The position numbers were made by a program, and so were the translations under genes. The notes under the pieces are model-generated. The model was not told the origin of the DNA and did not search any database. It saw nothing but the letters and a program-made list of their open reading frames with translations. Shown piece after piece: positions 36,877 to 46,568 of a stretch of DNA of 64,000 bases (its first letter is position 1; each line of letters begins with the position of its first letter). This stretch comes from Xanthomonas arboricola pv. populi (lineage in GTDB: Bacteria > Pseudomonadota > Gammaproteobacteria > Xanthomonadales > Xanthomonadaceae). The stretch lies in assembly GCF_002939945.1 (NCBI RefSeq), contig NZ_MDEB01000001.1:744001-808000 (forward strand). The letters run 5' to 3'.

Positions 36877-38709
36877 CTAATCGGGCCGAGTCAACCGACA
36901 GAACTGATACGGATAATCAGCTTGCCCCACGCGCGAGGACAGCGTGCGGCAACGCGCAGGGTCCAGCGTCAGCCCGTACGCGGCCAGGCGCTGCTGCGCG
37001 GCCTCGCGCACGGCGCGGTCTGCGGCTGCAATGTCCAGCGCCCGGCCCTTGGCAACGTTGAGCGCGCAGCGGCCCGGCTGCGATGCATCCAGCTCGGCGC
37101 GCAGGCCGCGCGCGATCAACCAGCGCAGGCGCGTGCATTGCGGTTGCACGCTCCACCCCAGCTGCTGCGCCCAGCGATTCATCCGGTCGATCCGCAGCTG
37201 CTGCTTGTCGCGCGCCGCGCCCAACATCGCGTAGAGCTGTGGCCGCTCGGCAACCAGCGTGCGCACGCGCTGTCGGTACCGGTCGGTCTCGGCGATATTC
37301 GTCGCCACACCGATGTAACGGGCCTGCCGCGGAAGCAGCGGCACCCGCCAGGATTGCGGCTCGTCGCCGACCAGCAACACCGTGGAGGCGGCGGGCTCGC
37401 CCATCACCGGTTGCTGCACCTGGAAGCTGCCGCGCGCCCAGGCCTCGTGCCCCCAATCCTTCCATCCGACCACCGCAACCAGGGCGCATAGCCCGATCAA
37501 CCAGGCCGCCTTGCGATCGGCGTGTGCTGCGAATGCGCGCCGGCACACGATCCAGAGCGCCAACGGCGCGAGCAGCTCCAGCACCACCAGATAGCGATGG
37601 ATGCTGAAAATGACCTGCCACAGCGCATAGGCGACGCCGAAGAACACCAGCAGGACGAGGGCCGAGCGATCCAGCCTGGCTTGCCGCACGGGCCGGCGCA
37701 GCAACGTGCGCCCTGCAGCGACCAACGCCACCGCATACAGCACTGCCCAGCCGGCCTGTACCAGACCGAGATCGCCGATGCGTTGCGGCTTGAAGGTAAA
37801 CAGCAGCGGCCAGATCAGCTGCTCACCGAGATTGCGCGGCAACCAACGCACATCGGCGACCGAGACCGGCTGCGCCAGCGGCGATTTGAAGACTCCGTTG
37901 AACTGCGGAAACAGCGGATTGCCCAGGTGTTGCCAGACCTGCCAATACCAGGGCCCGATCACCAGCACCAGCACCAGCGCCGCAACGCCGGACAGCACGC
38001 CAAGGCCCAGCACGCGCGAGCGCAGCCGCCCGCCATCGCACAGGACCGCCGGCACCAACGCCAACGCGTAGAGCGCATTGGTGAGCTTGAGCGAGACGGC
38101 CAGACCGACCAGTGCGCCGGCGATGGCCCATCGATGCACGGCGTGCGCGCCCTGCCGCGCCCGCGCTTGCGCCGACAACACCAGCGCCAACGCCGCCAGC
38201 ACCGGGATCGCGCTGGCGGTATCGCCCATGGTGCCGCCAAGTTCGGACAGAAACACCGCGCTGCACATCCCGGCCATTGCAAACAGCGGCGCCCACTGAG
38301 CGCGCCGCGACTGCTGGGCCAGTACGCGCCATGCCACTGCCGCCACCGGCACGAATACCACCGCGTGCAAGGCACCCAGCAGCAACCCGGCCACCGGCCC
38401 GGGAAGCTGCAGCATCAGCCAGGCATGCACGGCATCGAGCAATGGGCTGAAGTAACTCTGCATCTGCGCCGGCGCCAGATCCACCCCCAGCCGATCGTGC
38501 GCCCAGGCATCGCCGATGTAGAGGTGGTAATTGCGCAGGTCCCAGTTGGCGTCCTGGCCCAGGCCAAGCGACAGCAACGCACCCAGCAGCAACACCGCAG
38601 TCGCCGCCGCGGCGATCTGGCGTGGCGAATGAAAGCCGAAATGGCGATCGGCCCAGTGCAACAGCCGCTGGCGCCGGTTGAGCGGCGCCGATGTCGCGAT
38701 GGATGCCAT
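36877..38709 (-). CDS. Polytopic membrane protein, probable glycosyltransferase
   Basis: From ATG 38709 the protein has 610 residues with about ten membrane segments and a soluble C-terminal domain (about 460-610). An acidic-aromatic loop after the first membrane segment (GQDANWDLRNYHLYIGDAW) resembles the catalytic loop of GT-C fold glycosyltransferases. The donor would be a lipid-linked sugar and the acceptor is unknown. It starts on the stop of the GT2 gene (TGATG), so the three genes to 41554 are probably one operon. Exact family is uncertain. Confidence 0.65.
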   Translation of the reverse strand: MASIATSAPLNRRQRLLHWADRHFGFHSPRQIAAAATAVLLLGALLSLGLGQDANWDLRNYHLYIGDAWAHDRLGVDLAPAQMQSYFSPLLDAVHAWLMLQLPGPVAGLLLGALHAVVFVPVAAVAWRVLAQQSRRAQWAPLFAMAGMCSAVFLSELGGTMGDTASAIPVLAALALVLSAQARARQGAHAVHRWAIAGALVGLAVSLKLTNALYALALVPAVLCDGGRLRSRVLGLGVLSGVAALVLVLVIGPWYWQVWQHLGNPLFPQFNGVFKSPLAQPVSVADVRWLPRNLGEQLIWPLLFTFKPQRIGDLGLVQAGWAVLYAVALVAAGRTLLRRPVRQARLDRSALVLLVFFGVAYALWQVIFSIHRYLVVLELLAPLALWIVCRRAFAAHADRKAAWLIGLCALVAVVGWKDWGHEAWARGSFQVQQPVMGEPAASTVLLVGDEPQSWRVPLLPRQARYIGVATNIAETDRYRQRVRTLVAERPQLYAMLGAARDKQQLRIDRMNRWAQQLGWSVQPQCTRLRWLIARGLRAELDASQPGRCALNVAKGRALDIAAADRAVREAAQQRLAAYGLTLDPARCRTLSSRVGQADYPYQFCRLTRPD

Positions 38710-39704
38710 CAGCGGGCAGCGCCGCGCGCGCGCGGTGCGACAAGAGTGGCGACGCCCGGCTCGGCCAGATACGCCAGATGCTTGGCTTCGACGCGTCCGC
38801 GTGTGACCGTGTCCAGGATCAGCCCGCACGCCAGCAACAGGAAACCGAGCAGCATCAGCGCCACGCACAGGATCGCCGTGGGGAACCGCGGCACCAGCCC
38901 GGTCTGGAAATAGGTTTCGAACAATGGAATTGCCAGCACGATCGACAACGTGGCGCTAAGCACAAAGCCGATGGAGAAGAACAGCAACGGCCGCTCGGCC
39001 TTGAACAACTTGGCGATGGTGGTGAGGATGCGCCAGCCGTCGCGCCAGGTATTCAACTTGCTTTGCGAGCCTTCCGGGCGCACGCCGTAGGCGGTTTCGA
39101 CCTCGGCCACCGGCATGCGCAACTGCAATGCGTGCACGGCCAGTTCGGTCTCGGTTTCGAATCCCTGCGCATGCGCAGCGAAGGATTTGACGTAGCGCCG
39201 CGAGAACACGCGATAGCCGGACAGCATGTCGTCGAAACTGCGGCAGAACAGCAGCCCTGCGCAACGCGTCAGCAACACGTTGCCGACGCGATGACCGGGC
39301 CGATACGCGGCCTGCTGCTGATCGCGCCGCGCGCCGACCACCATGTCCAGGCGTTCGTCGATCAGCTTGTGCACCAGCGCCGGTGCGGCGGCCGCATCGT
39401 ACGTCGCATCGCCATCGACCAGCACATAGATGTCCGCGTCCACATCGGCGAACCCACGCCGCACCACATTGCCCTTGCCTTGCAGCGCCACACGGCACAC
39501 CTGCGCACCGGCCGCCGCCGCGATCGCTGCGGTGGCATCGCTGGAATTGTTGTCCAGCACATGGATCGCCGCGCCCGGCAAGGCCGCCGCAAACGCGCCG
39601 ACCACCGACGCGACCGTCGCCGCCTCGTTATGGCAGGGCACCAGCACGGCGATTCGGATCCCGGGCACAGCCACGGGAGGCACGACAGTCATGGCATCGG
39701 TCAT
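38709..39704 (-). CDS. Family 2 glycosyltransferase, polyprenyl-phosphate type
   Basis: From ATG 39704 the protein has 331 residues. The GT-A domain shows VLVPCHNEAATVASVV, the metal-site DGDATYDA, and SGYRVFSRRYVKSF. Two C-terminal membrane segments (about 235-260 and 270-300) are like those of the DPM1/GtrB group, which transfer a sugar from a nucleotide donor to polyprenyl phosphate. The product would feed the two neighbouring GT-C type membrane proteins. The long upstream in-frame extension overlaps the GT39 gene and is not used. Confidence 0.87.
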   Translation of the reverse strand: MTDAMTVVPPVAVPGIRIAVLVPCHNEAATVASVVGAFAAALPGAAIHVLDNNSSDATAAIAAAAGAQVCRVALQGKGNVVRRGFADVDADIYVLVDGDATYDAAAAPALVHKLIDERLDMVVGARRDQQQAAYRPGHRVGNVLLTRCAGLLFCRSFDDMLSGYRVFSRRYVKSFAAHAQGFETETELAVHALQLRMPVAEVETAYGVRPEGSQSKLNTWRDGWRILTTIAKLFKAERPLLFFSIGFVLSATLSIVLAIPLFETYFQTGLVPRFPTAILCVALMLLGFLLLACGLILDTVTRGRVEAKHLAYLAEPGVATLVAPRARGAAR

Positions 39705-39712
39705 TGCGCGAT

Positions 39713-41554
39713 CTAAGGTGTGGAAACGGTGATGGGCTGTTCCCACCAGTCCTCGACGCTGCCGTCGTGGCCGTGCAGGCGCAGCCCCAGCCAGTGCGTG
39801 CCCGGCGGCAGCGCATGCGTGTCGAAGGTGGCGCTGAAGCCGACGTTGGGATGCTGCGGGTCGGTGGAAATCTTCCAGTACGGGCGCACATCCAGCGGCG
39901 TGCCGTAGTCGGCCCGCGCGACCGGACGCCCATCCAGCAGCAGCTCCACCTCCGACAGGCCGACGCCGTCCTTGAATGCCCAGCCGCGCACCTGCACCTG
40001 CCCGGACACGCGCACGTCCGGCAGCGGCGTATCGATCCAGGCCATCGCCGGTGCGATGCACGGCCCGGGCTGGCGTTGCGCAGGCAGCGCGAACAGCAGG
40101 AAGCGCTGATAGCCGTGATCGGTGGACACCACGGTGGGCGGCGGCAACGGCCCGACCATCTCGCAGATGGCGTGATAGCGCTTCAACAGGTCGCGATAAC
40201 GCTGATCGCTGGGTGAGAGCACCAGCAGCCGCGGCCCATTGCGCGTGCCGTCACTGAGCAGCCCCCATTGCAACAACTGCGCGCTGCGCCCGTGCTTGTC
40301 GTTCAACTCCGCATGCAGCACCTCGACATTGGCATCGTGCAATTGAAAGCCCAGCTCGGCACCGACCTTGAAATTTTCCGCCAGCACGCGCGTGCCCGGC
40401 GGCATCTGCGCGAGCTGGGTATTGACCGCGCGCGCCAGATCCTTCCACCCGGCGAAGTTGCGCGGATAGTATTTTTCGCCGGCCGCATGCGCGCGCATCG
40501 ACGGCACCGACACCGCCAGGTAATAGCCGTACGCACCCAGGGTGCCGAGCAGCGCGATCACCCAGACCGCGCGACGCAGCGCATGCGGCCAACGCATCAG
40601 GATCACCGGCACCGCGACCAGCAAGGCCAGGTAGCCCGGCAGCGGCCAGTGGAAACTGATCCGCTCGGCATCGCTGAAGAAACCGAGCACGAAGATCGCC
40701 ACGGTCGAAATCCCGCCCAGCAGGCCGAAATACCGCCATTGCGCACGCGAGCCACCACCGGCGCGCGTGCCGGCCAGGCCGACCTTGAGCATCGCCCAGG
40801 CCAGCAGCGGGGTCACCAGCACCGCCTGTATCAGCAAGAACCACAGCCCGGTGACCTGAAAACGCCATGGATGCCGGTCGACCAGCTGGAAGCGCAGCCC
40901 GGCCTCGTCATGCTCGGTGTTCCAGAACAGCAGCGGCAGCCAGCTCACTGCGCCCACCGTCAGCGCCATCCAGATGCGCGGGTCGCGCATCACCGCGCGC
41001 CCCTGCGGAATGCACAGCAGCGCGATACAGCCCACCCCGATCACCCCGGCAAAACGGTAATGACTGAGCGCGCCGATCACCAGGCCGATGGCGAGCTCGA
41101 GCGCACTGGTGGCATCGACCTCGCGTAGCAGCCGCGCGCCGGCATCCATGCACAGCACCGCCGCCAGCGCCATCGGCACGTCCGGTACCGCCAGGATGCC
41201 GAGCGTGGCCGATAGCGGCATCAGCAAGCTCAGGCTGCCGGCCTGCCAGCCCAGCGTGGAGCCGAACCAGCGCGTGGCAATATGCGCGATCAACCACGGA
41301 ATCAGCGCGGCAATGGCCAGAAACGGCAGGCGCAGGGCCAGCAGGTGATGCCCGCCCAGTTCCACGCCCAACCGCGCCAGCCAGGCCGTCATGCCCGGCA
41401 GATCCGAATACGCGGCGGCCAGATGCTGGCCTTCCTGCCAGTAGAACGCCTCGTCGACGAACAGCGGCAGCCGCGCGGCGATCAACAGCTTGACGGCCGT
41501 CGCCAGTGTCCACAGGATCACGAAGGTGCGATGTGCGCGTTGGTCTCCTTGCAT
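39713..41554 (-). CDS. ArnT/PMT-like family 39/83 glycosyltransferase with C-terminal beta domain
   Basis: From ATG 41554 (AGGG 6 nt upstream; a GTG lies 12 bp earlier) the protein has 613 residues. The catalytic loop FVDEAFYWQEGQHL, with Asp-Glu after the first membrane segment, is the GT-C signature, and about ten further membrane segments follow. Residues about 490-610 form a soluble beta-rich domain (VSGQVQVRGWAFKDG, GVGLSEVELLLDG). It probably moves a sugar from a lipid carrier to an envelope glycan or lipid. It leads the three-gene glycosylation operon, 36 bp divergent from moxR. Confidence 0.83.
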   Translation of the reverse strand: MQGDQRAHRTFVILWTLATAVKLLIAARLPLFVDEAFYWQEGQHLAAAYSDLPGMTAWLARLGVELGGHHLLALRLPFLAIAALIPWLIAHIATRWFGSTLGWQAGSLSLLMPLSATLGILAVPDVPMALAAVLCMDAGARLLREVDATSALELAIGLVIGALSHYRFAGVIGVGCIALLCIPQGRAVMRDPRIWMALTVGAVSWLPLLFWNTEHDEAGLRFQLVDRHPWRFQVTGLWFLLIQAVLVTPLLAWAMLKVGLAGTRAGGGSRAQWRYFGLLGGISTVAIFVLGFFSDAERISFHWPLPGYLALLVAVPVILMRWPHALRRAVWVIALLGTLGAYGYYLAVSVPSMRAHAAGEKYYPRNFAGWKDLARAVNTQLAQMPPGTRVLAENFKVGAELGFQLHDANVEVLHAELNDKHGRSAQLLQWGLLSDGTRNGPRLLVLSPSDQRYRDLLKRYHAICEMVGPLPPPTVVSTDHGYQRFLLFALPAQRQPGPCIAPAMAWIDTPLPDVRVSGQVQVRGWAFKDGVGLSEVELLLDGRPVARADYGTPLDVRPYWKISTDPQHPNVGFSATFDTHALPPGTHWLGLRLHGHDGSVEDWWEQPITVSTP

Positions 41555-41590
41555 TGCCCTGTGCACTCTTCTTCCACCTACGGAATTGTG

Positions 41591-42544
41591 ATGTCGACAC
41601 CGCTGCGTTCCACGGAAATGCTAACCGATGCGCTGCGCCAATCGCTGCGGCGCGCACAAGACCAGGTCAATTCGCTGCTGCTGGGCAAGGCGCAGGAAGT
41701 GCGTCTGGCGTTCGTGGCGCTGCTGTCCGGCGGCCATCTGTTGATCGAGGATCTGCCCGGCCTGGGCAAGACCACCCTCGCCCACGCGATGGCCTCCAGC
41801 CTGGGGCTGGGCTTTCAGCGCGTGCAGTTCACCTCCGACCTGCTGCCGGCGGACGTGCTGGGCGTGTCGGTGTACGACGCCGCCTCGCGCCAGTTCCAGT
41901 TCCACCCAGGCCCGGTGTTCACCAACGTGCTGCTGGCCGACGAGATCAATCGCGCGCCGCCGCGCACGCAAAGCTCGCTGCTGGAGGCCATGGCCGAACA
42001 ACAGGTCACGCTCGATGGCCTCACCCATGCGTTGCCGGAGCCGTTCTTCGTGATCGCCACGCAGAACCCGGTCGATCTGTCCGGCACCTTCCCGCTGCCG
42101 GATTCGCAGCTGGATCGTTTCCTGCTGCGGCTCAGCCTGGGCTACCCCAGCGCCGACGCCGAGCGCGCGCTGCTGTCCGGCGTGGATCGGCGCGAACTCA
42201 TCGCCCAGGCGGTGCCGCAACTCAGCGACACCGACGTGGTGGCGCTGCGCACGGTGGTGGGCCAGATCCACACCAGCGATGCGCTGATCGGCTATGTGCA
42301 GGCCTTGCTGCTGCGCAGCCGCCAGCACGCCGGGGTGCGCGTCGGGCTGTCGCCGCGTGCCGGCATCGCGCTGCTGCGTGCGGCCAAGGCTTACGCGCTG
42401 CTGCTCGGGCGTGAGCACGTGCTGCCGGAAGACGTGCAGGCGTTGTTCGTGGCGGTGGCCGGGCACCGGCTGGTGCCGGAGGCCGAATCCTCGTCCGGGC
42501 CGGCATTGGCCAAGGCGCTGCTGCACAGCGTGCCGGTGGACTGA
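41591..42544 (+). CDS. MoxR-family AAA+ ATPase
   Basis: From ATG 41591 the protein has 317 residues with Walker A EDLPGLGKTTLA, Walker B LLADEINRAPPRTQSSLLEAM and the MoxR-specific IATQNPVDLSGTFPLPDSQLDRFL. MoxR ATPases act as chaperones for VWA or DUF58 partners. It is first in a tight plus-strand series with DUF58, TgpA and an Slp-like lipoprotein, the common MoxR-DUF58-transglutaminase arrangement. Confidence 0.93.
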   Translation: MSTPLRSTEMLTDALRQSLRRAQDQVNSLLLGKAQEVRLAFVALLSGGHLLIEDLPGLGKTTLAHAMASSLGLGFQRVQFTSDLLPADVLGVSVYDAASRQFQFHPGPVFTNVLLADEINRAPPRTQSSLLEAMAEQQVTLDGLTHALPEPFFVIATQNPVDLSGTFPLPDSQLDRFLLRLSLGYPSADAERALLSGVDRRELIAQAVPQLSDTDVVALRTVVGQIHTSDALIGYVQALLLRSRQHAGVRVGLSPRAGIALLRAAKAYALLLGREHVLPEDVQALFVAVAGHRLVPEAESSSGPALAKALLHSVPVD

Positions 42545-42549
42545 CACAG

Positions 42550-43506
42550 GTGCGAGCGCACGTGCGCGCCATTGCCCGCCGACTCAGCCTGCTGGCGCGT
42601 CCGCGTGGCGCGGAGGCCTTGCCGATCATGCTGGATCGGCGGCGCATCTACGTGCTGCCGACGCGCTTCGGGCTGTTCGTCACCGCCTTGTTGCTGGCGA
42701 TGCTGCTCGGCGCGTTGAACTACAACAACAACCCGGCCCTGCTGCTGGCCCTGTTGCTGGCCACCGCCGGGATCGCCAGCAGCATCATGGCGCACCTGCA
42801 GCTGTCGGCGCTGCGCATTGAGGCGGTCTCGGCCGAACCGGTGGTCGCCGGCGAGCCGTTGCGCATGCGGGTGTCGCTGGCACGTCGCGACAGCCGCGCA
42901 CGGCGTGGGCTGCGCCTGGATCATCTGGACAGCAGCGGCTTCTGTGCGCTGCTAGAGCACGACATCGCCGAGGTCGACCTGCCGGTGCCCACCGGGCGGC
43001 GGGGCTGGCAGGAGATCGAACGCATTCGCCTGTCCAGCACCCAGCCGCTGGGGCTGGTGCGTGCCTGGTCATGGGTCTGGCCGGAAACACCGCTGCTGGC
43101 CTATCCCAGGCCCGAGGAACAGGGGCCGGCATTGCCCGAGGGCGCCGGTTCGCCCAACCAGACCCGCCTGCACCCGCAAGGCGAGGAGTTGCATCAACTG
43201 CGCCCATATCGCGCCGGCGATGCGCCACGCACGATTTCCTGGAAGCACTCGGCGCGCCGCGACAGTTTGCTGGTGCGCGAATACGAGCAACCCCTGGGCA
43301 TCGAAGTCACGCTGGACTGGCGCACGCTCAACGCGCTGCCGTACGAGCGCCGCATCGCGCGGCTGGCGCGCTGGGTCAACCTGGCCGAACGCGAGGGCCG
43401 GCGCTACCGGTTGCTGCTGCCGGGCCAACCGCCGCTGGGGCCTGCGCAAGGTCCGGCGCACCATCACCTGTGTCTGCGCGCCCTGGCCCTGCTTCCGCAT
43501 GACTGA
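42550..43506 (+). CDS. DUF58 domain membrane protein
   Basis: The start is GTG at 42550, five bases after the moxR stop, giving 318 residues. Two membrane segments (about 40-80) are followed by the DUF58 domain with LHPQGEELHQLRPYRAGDAPRTISWKHSARRD near residue 225. The family pairs with MoxR and is related to VWA proteins. The end overlaps the start of the transglutaminase gene by 8 bp. Confidence 0.9.
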   Translation: MRAHVRAIARRLSLLARPRGAEALPIMLDRRRIYVLPTRFGLFVTALLLAMLLGALNYNNNPALLLALLLATAGIASSIMAHLQLSALRIEAVSAEPVVAGEPLRMRVSLARRDSRARRGLRLDHLDSSGFCALLEHDIAEVDLPVPTGRRGWQEIERIRLSSTQPLGLVRAWSWVWPETPLLAYPRPEEQGPALPEGAGSPNQTRLHPQGEELHQLRPYRAGDAPRTISWKHSARRDSLLVREYEQPLGIEVTLDWRTLNALPYERRIARLARWVNLAEREGRRYRLLLPGQPPLGPAQGPAHHHLCLRALALLPHD

Positions 43507-45451
43507 GCCGTCCGTCCCGATCACCCAGGCCAGCCGCGCCTGGGTGCTGGCCACCAGCTGGCTGGCACTGGCGCCGTTGCTGCTGCAGCTGCCCGGCCTG
43601 CTCGCCGGCACCATTGCCGTGGCCGCCGTGCTGGTCGGCATGCTGAGCTGGCGCGGCACCTTGATGGCACCGGTGCGGCTGTTGCTGGTAGTGGCGATGC
43701 TGGGCGCGGTGTACTGGCAGATCGGCATGCGCTTCGGTCGCGACACCGGCTGCGCGGTGCTGGCCGCGATGCTGGCGATCAAGGCCTCCGAACTGCGCAC
43801 CTTGCGCGATGCGCGCAGCCTGCTTGGGTTTGCGTTGTTTGCCCCGTTTGCGGCGTTTCTGCTCGACCAGGGGCCGGCGACGATGGGGCTGGCGCTGCTG
43901 GCGGTGGTGAGCGCGCTGCTGAGCATGCAGCGGCTGGCCGACGAAGAACACCGCACCGCCACGCCCGCGCTGCGGATGCAGTTGCGCGGCATCGGCAAGC
44001 TGGTCGCCATCGGCGTGCCGCTGGCCCTGGCCACGTTCTGGCTGCTGCCGCGTCTGAGCTCCCCGCTGTGGGGCGTGCCCGAGCGCGCGCTGTCGCGGCC
44101 GGGCCTGTCGGACAACATGGCGCCGGGCGAATGGATCGACCTGATGGCCGACGACAGCCCGGCCCTGCGCGTGCAGTTCACCGGCAAGGCGCCACCGCCG
44201 CAGCAACGCTACTGGCGCGGGCCGGTGATGTGGGACTTCGACGGCCGCACCTGGCAACGCGCGCGCTGGACCGGTCGCAGCCAACCCGCGACGGTCACCG
44301 CGGGGCCGCGGAGCTACCGCTATCGCCTGGATTACGAGCCCACCGATCGTCGCCAACTGGTGTCGCTGGACCTGCCCACGCAAGCGGTGGCCAATGCCGA
44401 GCTGTCGCCCGACTACGAACTGTTCGCACGGCGGCCATTGAGTGCGCTGACCCGCTGGGAGCTGCAGTCGGCGCCACCGGCACGCTTCGACACCGACCTG
44501 CCCGACCAGCTGCGCAAGCGCGCCCTCGCGCTGCCGCCCGGTTTCAATCCACGCACGCTCACGCTGGCACGGCAATGGCGTAGCGAGGCCGGCAGCAACG
44601 ACGATGCCGTGGTGCAGCGCGCGCTGCAGTGGATCACCCGCGAGTTTGCCTACACCCTGGACACCCCGCTGCTCGGCCGCAACAGCGTGGATGAATTCCT
44701 GTTCCAGCAGAAGGCCGGTTTCTGCGAGCACTTCAGCTCTTCGTTCGTGGTGCTGATGCGCGCGGCCGGCATCCCGGCGCGCGTGGTCACCGGCTATGCC
44801 GGCGGCACCTACAACGGCTTCGGCAATTACTGGGTGGTGCGGCGCATGGATGCGCATGCCTGGACCGAAGTCTGGCTGGCCGGGCGCGGCTGGGTGCGGG
44901 TGGACCCCACCGCCGCGGTGGCACCGGAACGCATCTACGACACGCTGGAAGACCGCGTGCAGGTCGGGGCGGGCAACAATTTCGCCCAGCTCGGCATGTG
45001 GGCCAGCCTGGGCCAGGTCAGCGACCTGCTGCGCCGCGGCTGGAACGACCTGGTGCTGTCCTTCGATGCCGACCGCCAGCAACGGCTGTTGCAGCCGTTC
45101 GGCATCGATCGCCTGGACAGCTCACAACTGGCCGCCATTTTCGGCATCTTCGCGGTCAGCGCGCTGGCGTGGATGGGCTGGCTGCTGGCGCGCGGCGAGC
45201 GTGAGCGCGACCCGCTGCTGCGTGCCTGGCATCGCCTGGGCCGCCGCTACGGCAAGCTCGGCCTGGCCCGCGAACCGCACGAACCGGCCATCGCCTGGGC
45301 GCAGCGTGTCGCCCGTTCACACCCGAATCCGGCATTGTTGGCGCTCAGCCAACGTTTCGCTGCCGCGCGCTACGCTGGCGCTGATTCGGACAGCGCCTCA
45401 CTCCTCAAAGATCTGCAGCAGCATCGCCCGCGAACCGGAGCTTCCTCATGA
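43499..45451 (+). CDS. TgpA-type transmembrane transglutaminase (DUF3488)
   Basis: From ATG 43499 the protein has 650 residues: an N-terminal block of about six membrane helices (1-190), a periplasmic transglutaminase-like domain (about 240-520) with the catalytic Cys in KAGFCEHFSSSFVVLMRAAG, His in DAHAWTEVWLAG and Asp in WVRVDPTAAV, one more helix near 555 and a cytoplasmic DUF4129-like tail. TgpA of Pseudomonas is an essential periplasmic-facing protein of this type. The whole triad is present. Confidence 0.92.
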   Translation: MTEPSVPITQASRAWVLATSWLALAPLLLQLPGLLAGTIAVAAVLVGMLSWRGTLMAPVRLLLVVAMLGAVYWQIGMRFGRDTGCAVLAAMLAIKASELRTLRDARSLLGFALFAPFAAFLLDQGPATMGLALLAVVSALLSMQRLADEEHRTATPALRMQLRGIGKLVAIGVPLALATFWLLPRLSSPLWGVPERALSRPGLSDNMAPGEWIDLMADDSPALRVQFTGKAPPPQQRYWRGPVMWDFDGRTWQRARWTGRSQPATVTAGPRSYRYRLDYEPTDRRQLVSLDLPTQAVANAELSPDYELFARRPLSALTRWELQSAPPARFDTDLPDQLRKRALALPPGFNPRTLTLARQWRSEAGSNDDAVVQRALQWITREFAYTLDTPLLGRNSVDEFLFQQKAGFCEHFSSSFVVLMRAAGIPARVVTGYAGGTYNGFGNYWVVRRMDAHAWTEVWLAGRGWVRVDPTAAVAPERIYDTLEDRVQVGAGNNFAQLGMWASLGQVSDLLRRGWNDLVLSFDADRQQRLLQPFGIDRLDSSQLAAIFGIFAVSALAWMGWLLARGERERDPLLRAWHRLGRRYGKLGLAREPHEPAIAWAQRVARSHPNPALLALSQRFAAARYAGADSDSASLLKDLQQHRPRTGASS

Positions 45452-45981
45452 GTACCCGCTTTCTTCTTCCCATTGTCGCCGTGCTCGGGCTCGCCGCCTG
45501 TGCCACCGCGCCCAAGCCGCTGCAGGGGCAGTTCCCTACGGTCAGTCCGAGCGATTCCACCGCCAGCGCCCAGGTCGGCACGTCGGTGCGCTGGGGCGGC
45601 AAGATCATCCAGACCAAACCCGGCCAGGGCCAGACCTGCTTCGAGCTGATCTCGCGTCCGCTCAATGCCAGCGGCCGTCCGGACCGCAACGCCGTGGACG
45701 CCAGCGATGGCCGCTTCCTGGCATGCCGCTCGGGCTTCTACGATCCGGCCGTGTTCGAGCCCGGCCGCGAAGTGACCTTCATCGGCAAGATCGAAGGCTA
45801 CGAAACCACCAAGATCGGCGAGTACGACTACAAGCTGCCCAAGGTGAATGCCGACGTGGTCTACCTGTGGCCGGTCGTGCGCGAGGTGGATGTGGTGCCG
45901 GCCTACCCGTACGGCCCGTGGGGCGACCCGTGGGGCCCGCGCTGGGGCGGTGGCTGGGGCTGGGGCCGCGGCTGGTGGTAA
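45448..45981 (+). CDS. Slp-family outer membrane lipoprotein with Gly/Trp-rich tail
   Basis: ATG 45448 overlaps the TgpA stop by 4 bp (ATGA). The 177-residue protein has a lipobox LAAC at about residues 15-18, and the Slp domain (VRWGGKIIQTKPGQGQTCFELI, then EVTFIGKIEGYE). The last 25 residues are almost only Gly, Trp, Pro and Arg (PYGPWGDPWG... WGRGWW). Slp proteins are starvation- or acid-linked outer membrane lipoproteins; the exact job is unknown. It closes the moxR operon and is followed by a terminator. Confidence 0.85.
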   Translation: MSTRFLLPIVAVLGLAACATAPKPLQGQFPTVSPSDSTASAQVGTSVRWGGKIIQTKPGQGQTCFELISRPLNASGRPDRNAVDASDGRFLACRSGFYDPAVFEPGREVTFIGKIEGYETTKIGEYDYKLPKVNADVVYLWPVVREVDVVPAYPYGPWGDPWGPRWGGGWGWGRGWW

Positions 45982-46005
45982 CCGGCTGCTGAGTCAGTGA
46001 CACGC

Positions 46006-46036
46006 AAAAACGCCGCTCGCAGGGAGCGGCGTTTTT
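46006..46036. terminator. Bidirectional terminator
   Basis: AAAAA, CGCCGCTC, 5-nt loop, GAGCGGCG, TTTTT reads as a terminator on both strands. It closes the moxR-slp series on plus and the dnaX-hinT series on minus. Confidence 0.92.
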
Positions 46037-46090
46037 GTGTGTGCGTCTCGGCTGCTCGAACAGGCGCATGCGCTCGCTCGCGCAGTGAGG

Positions 46091-46441
46091 TCAGGGCGTG
46101 CCGAACCGTCCCAGCGGCGCGCCGGCCAGCAGATGCAGATGGATATGGAACACGGTCTGGCCGGCATGCTCGCGACAGTTCATCACGATGCGATAGCCGT
46201 CCTGCGCCAGTCCCTGCGCGCGGGCGTATGACGCTGCGGCAAGTGCGAGCTTGCCCACCAGCACCGCCTGCTCGGGCGGCACATCGTCCAGCGTGGGAAT
46301 GGCATGCTGTTTGGGAATGAACAGCACATGCACCGGCGCCTGCGGGGCGATGTCCTGAAAGCCCAGCACCTCGTCGTCTTCATAGACGATGTTGGCCGGA
46401 ATTTCGCGACGAATGATCTTGCCGAAGATGGTGTCGGTCAT
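46091..46441 (-). CDS. hinT: HIT-family nucleotide hydrolase (HinT)
   Basis: From ATG 46441 the protein has 116 residues with TIFGKIIRREIPANIVYEDD at the start and the triad HIHLHLL near the end. HinT removes AMP from phosphoramidates. The sequence directly upstream of the ATG is CCC-rich repeat DNA without a Shine-Dalgarno sequence, because the GGGAATC element begins 6 bp from the start codon. It is last in the dnaX-ybaB-recR-hinT series. Confidence 0.93.
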   Translation of the reverse strand: MTDTIFGKIIRREIPANIVYEDDEVLGFQDIAPQAPVHVLFIPKQHAIPTLDDVPPEQAVLVGKLALAAASYARAQGLAQDGYRIVMNCREHAGQTVFHIHLHLLAGAPLGRFGTP

Positions 46442-46446
46442 GGGTG

Positions 46447-46563
46447 GGGAATCGGGAATCGGGAATCGGGAATCGGGAATCGGGAATCGCAAGAGCTTAC
46501 CGCGCGCGCCACTGCTTTTCGCTTCTCCGATTCCCGATTCCCGATTCCCCAATCCCGATTCCC
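46447..46563. repeat. Inverted GGGAATC heptamer element, copy 1
   Basis: Six perfect tandem GGGAATC units (46447-46488) face four GATTCCC units and one variant CAATCCC (46529-46563) around a 40-bp core starting GCAAGAG. The transcript would form one long hairpin. It fills the spacer between recR (stop at 46569) and hinT (start 46441). Confidence 0.93.
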
Positions 46564-46568
46564 GGCCC

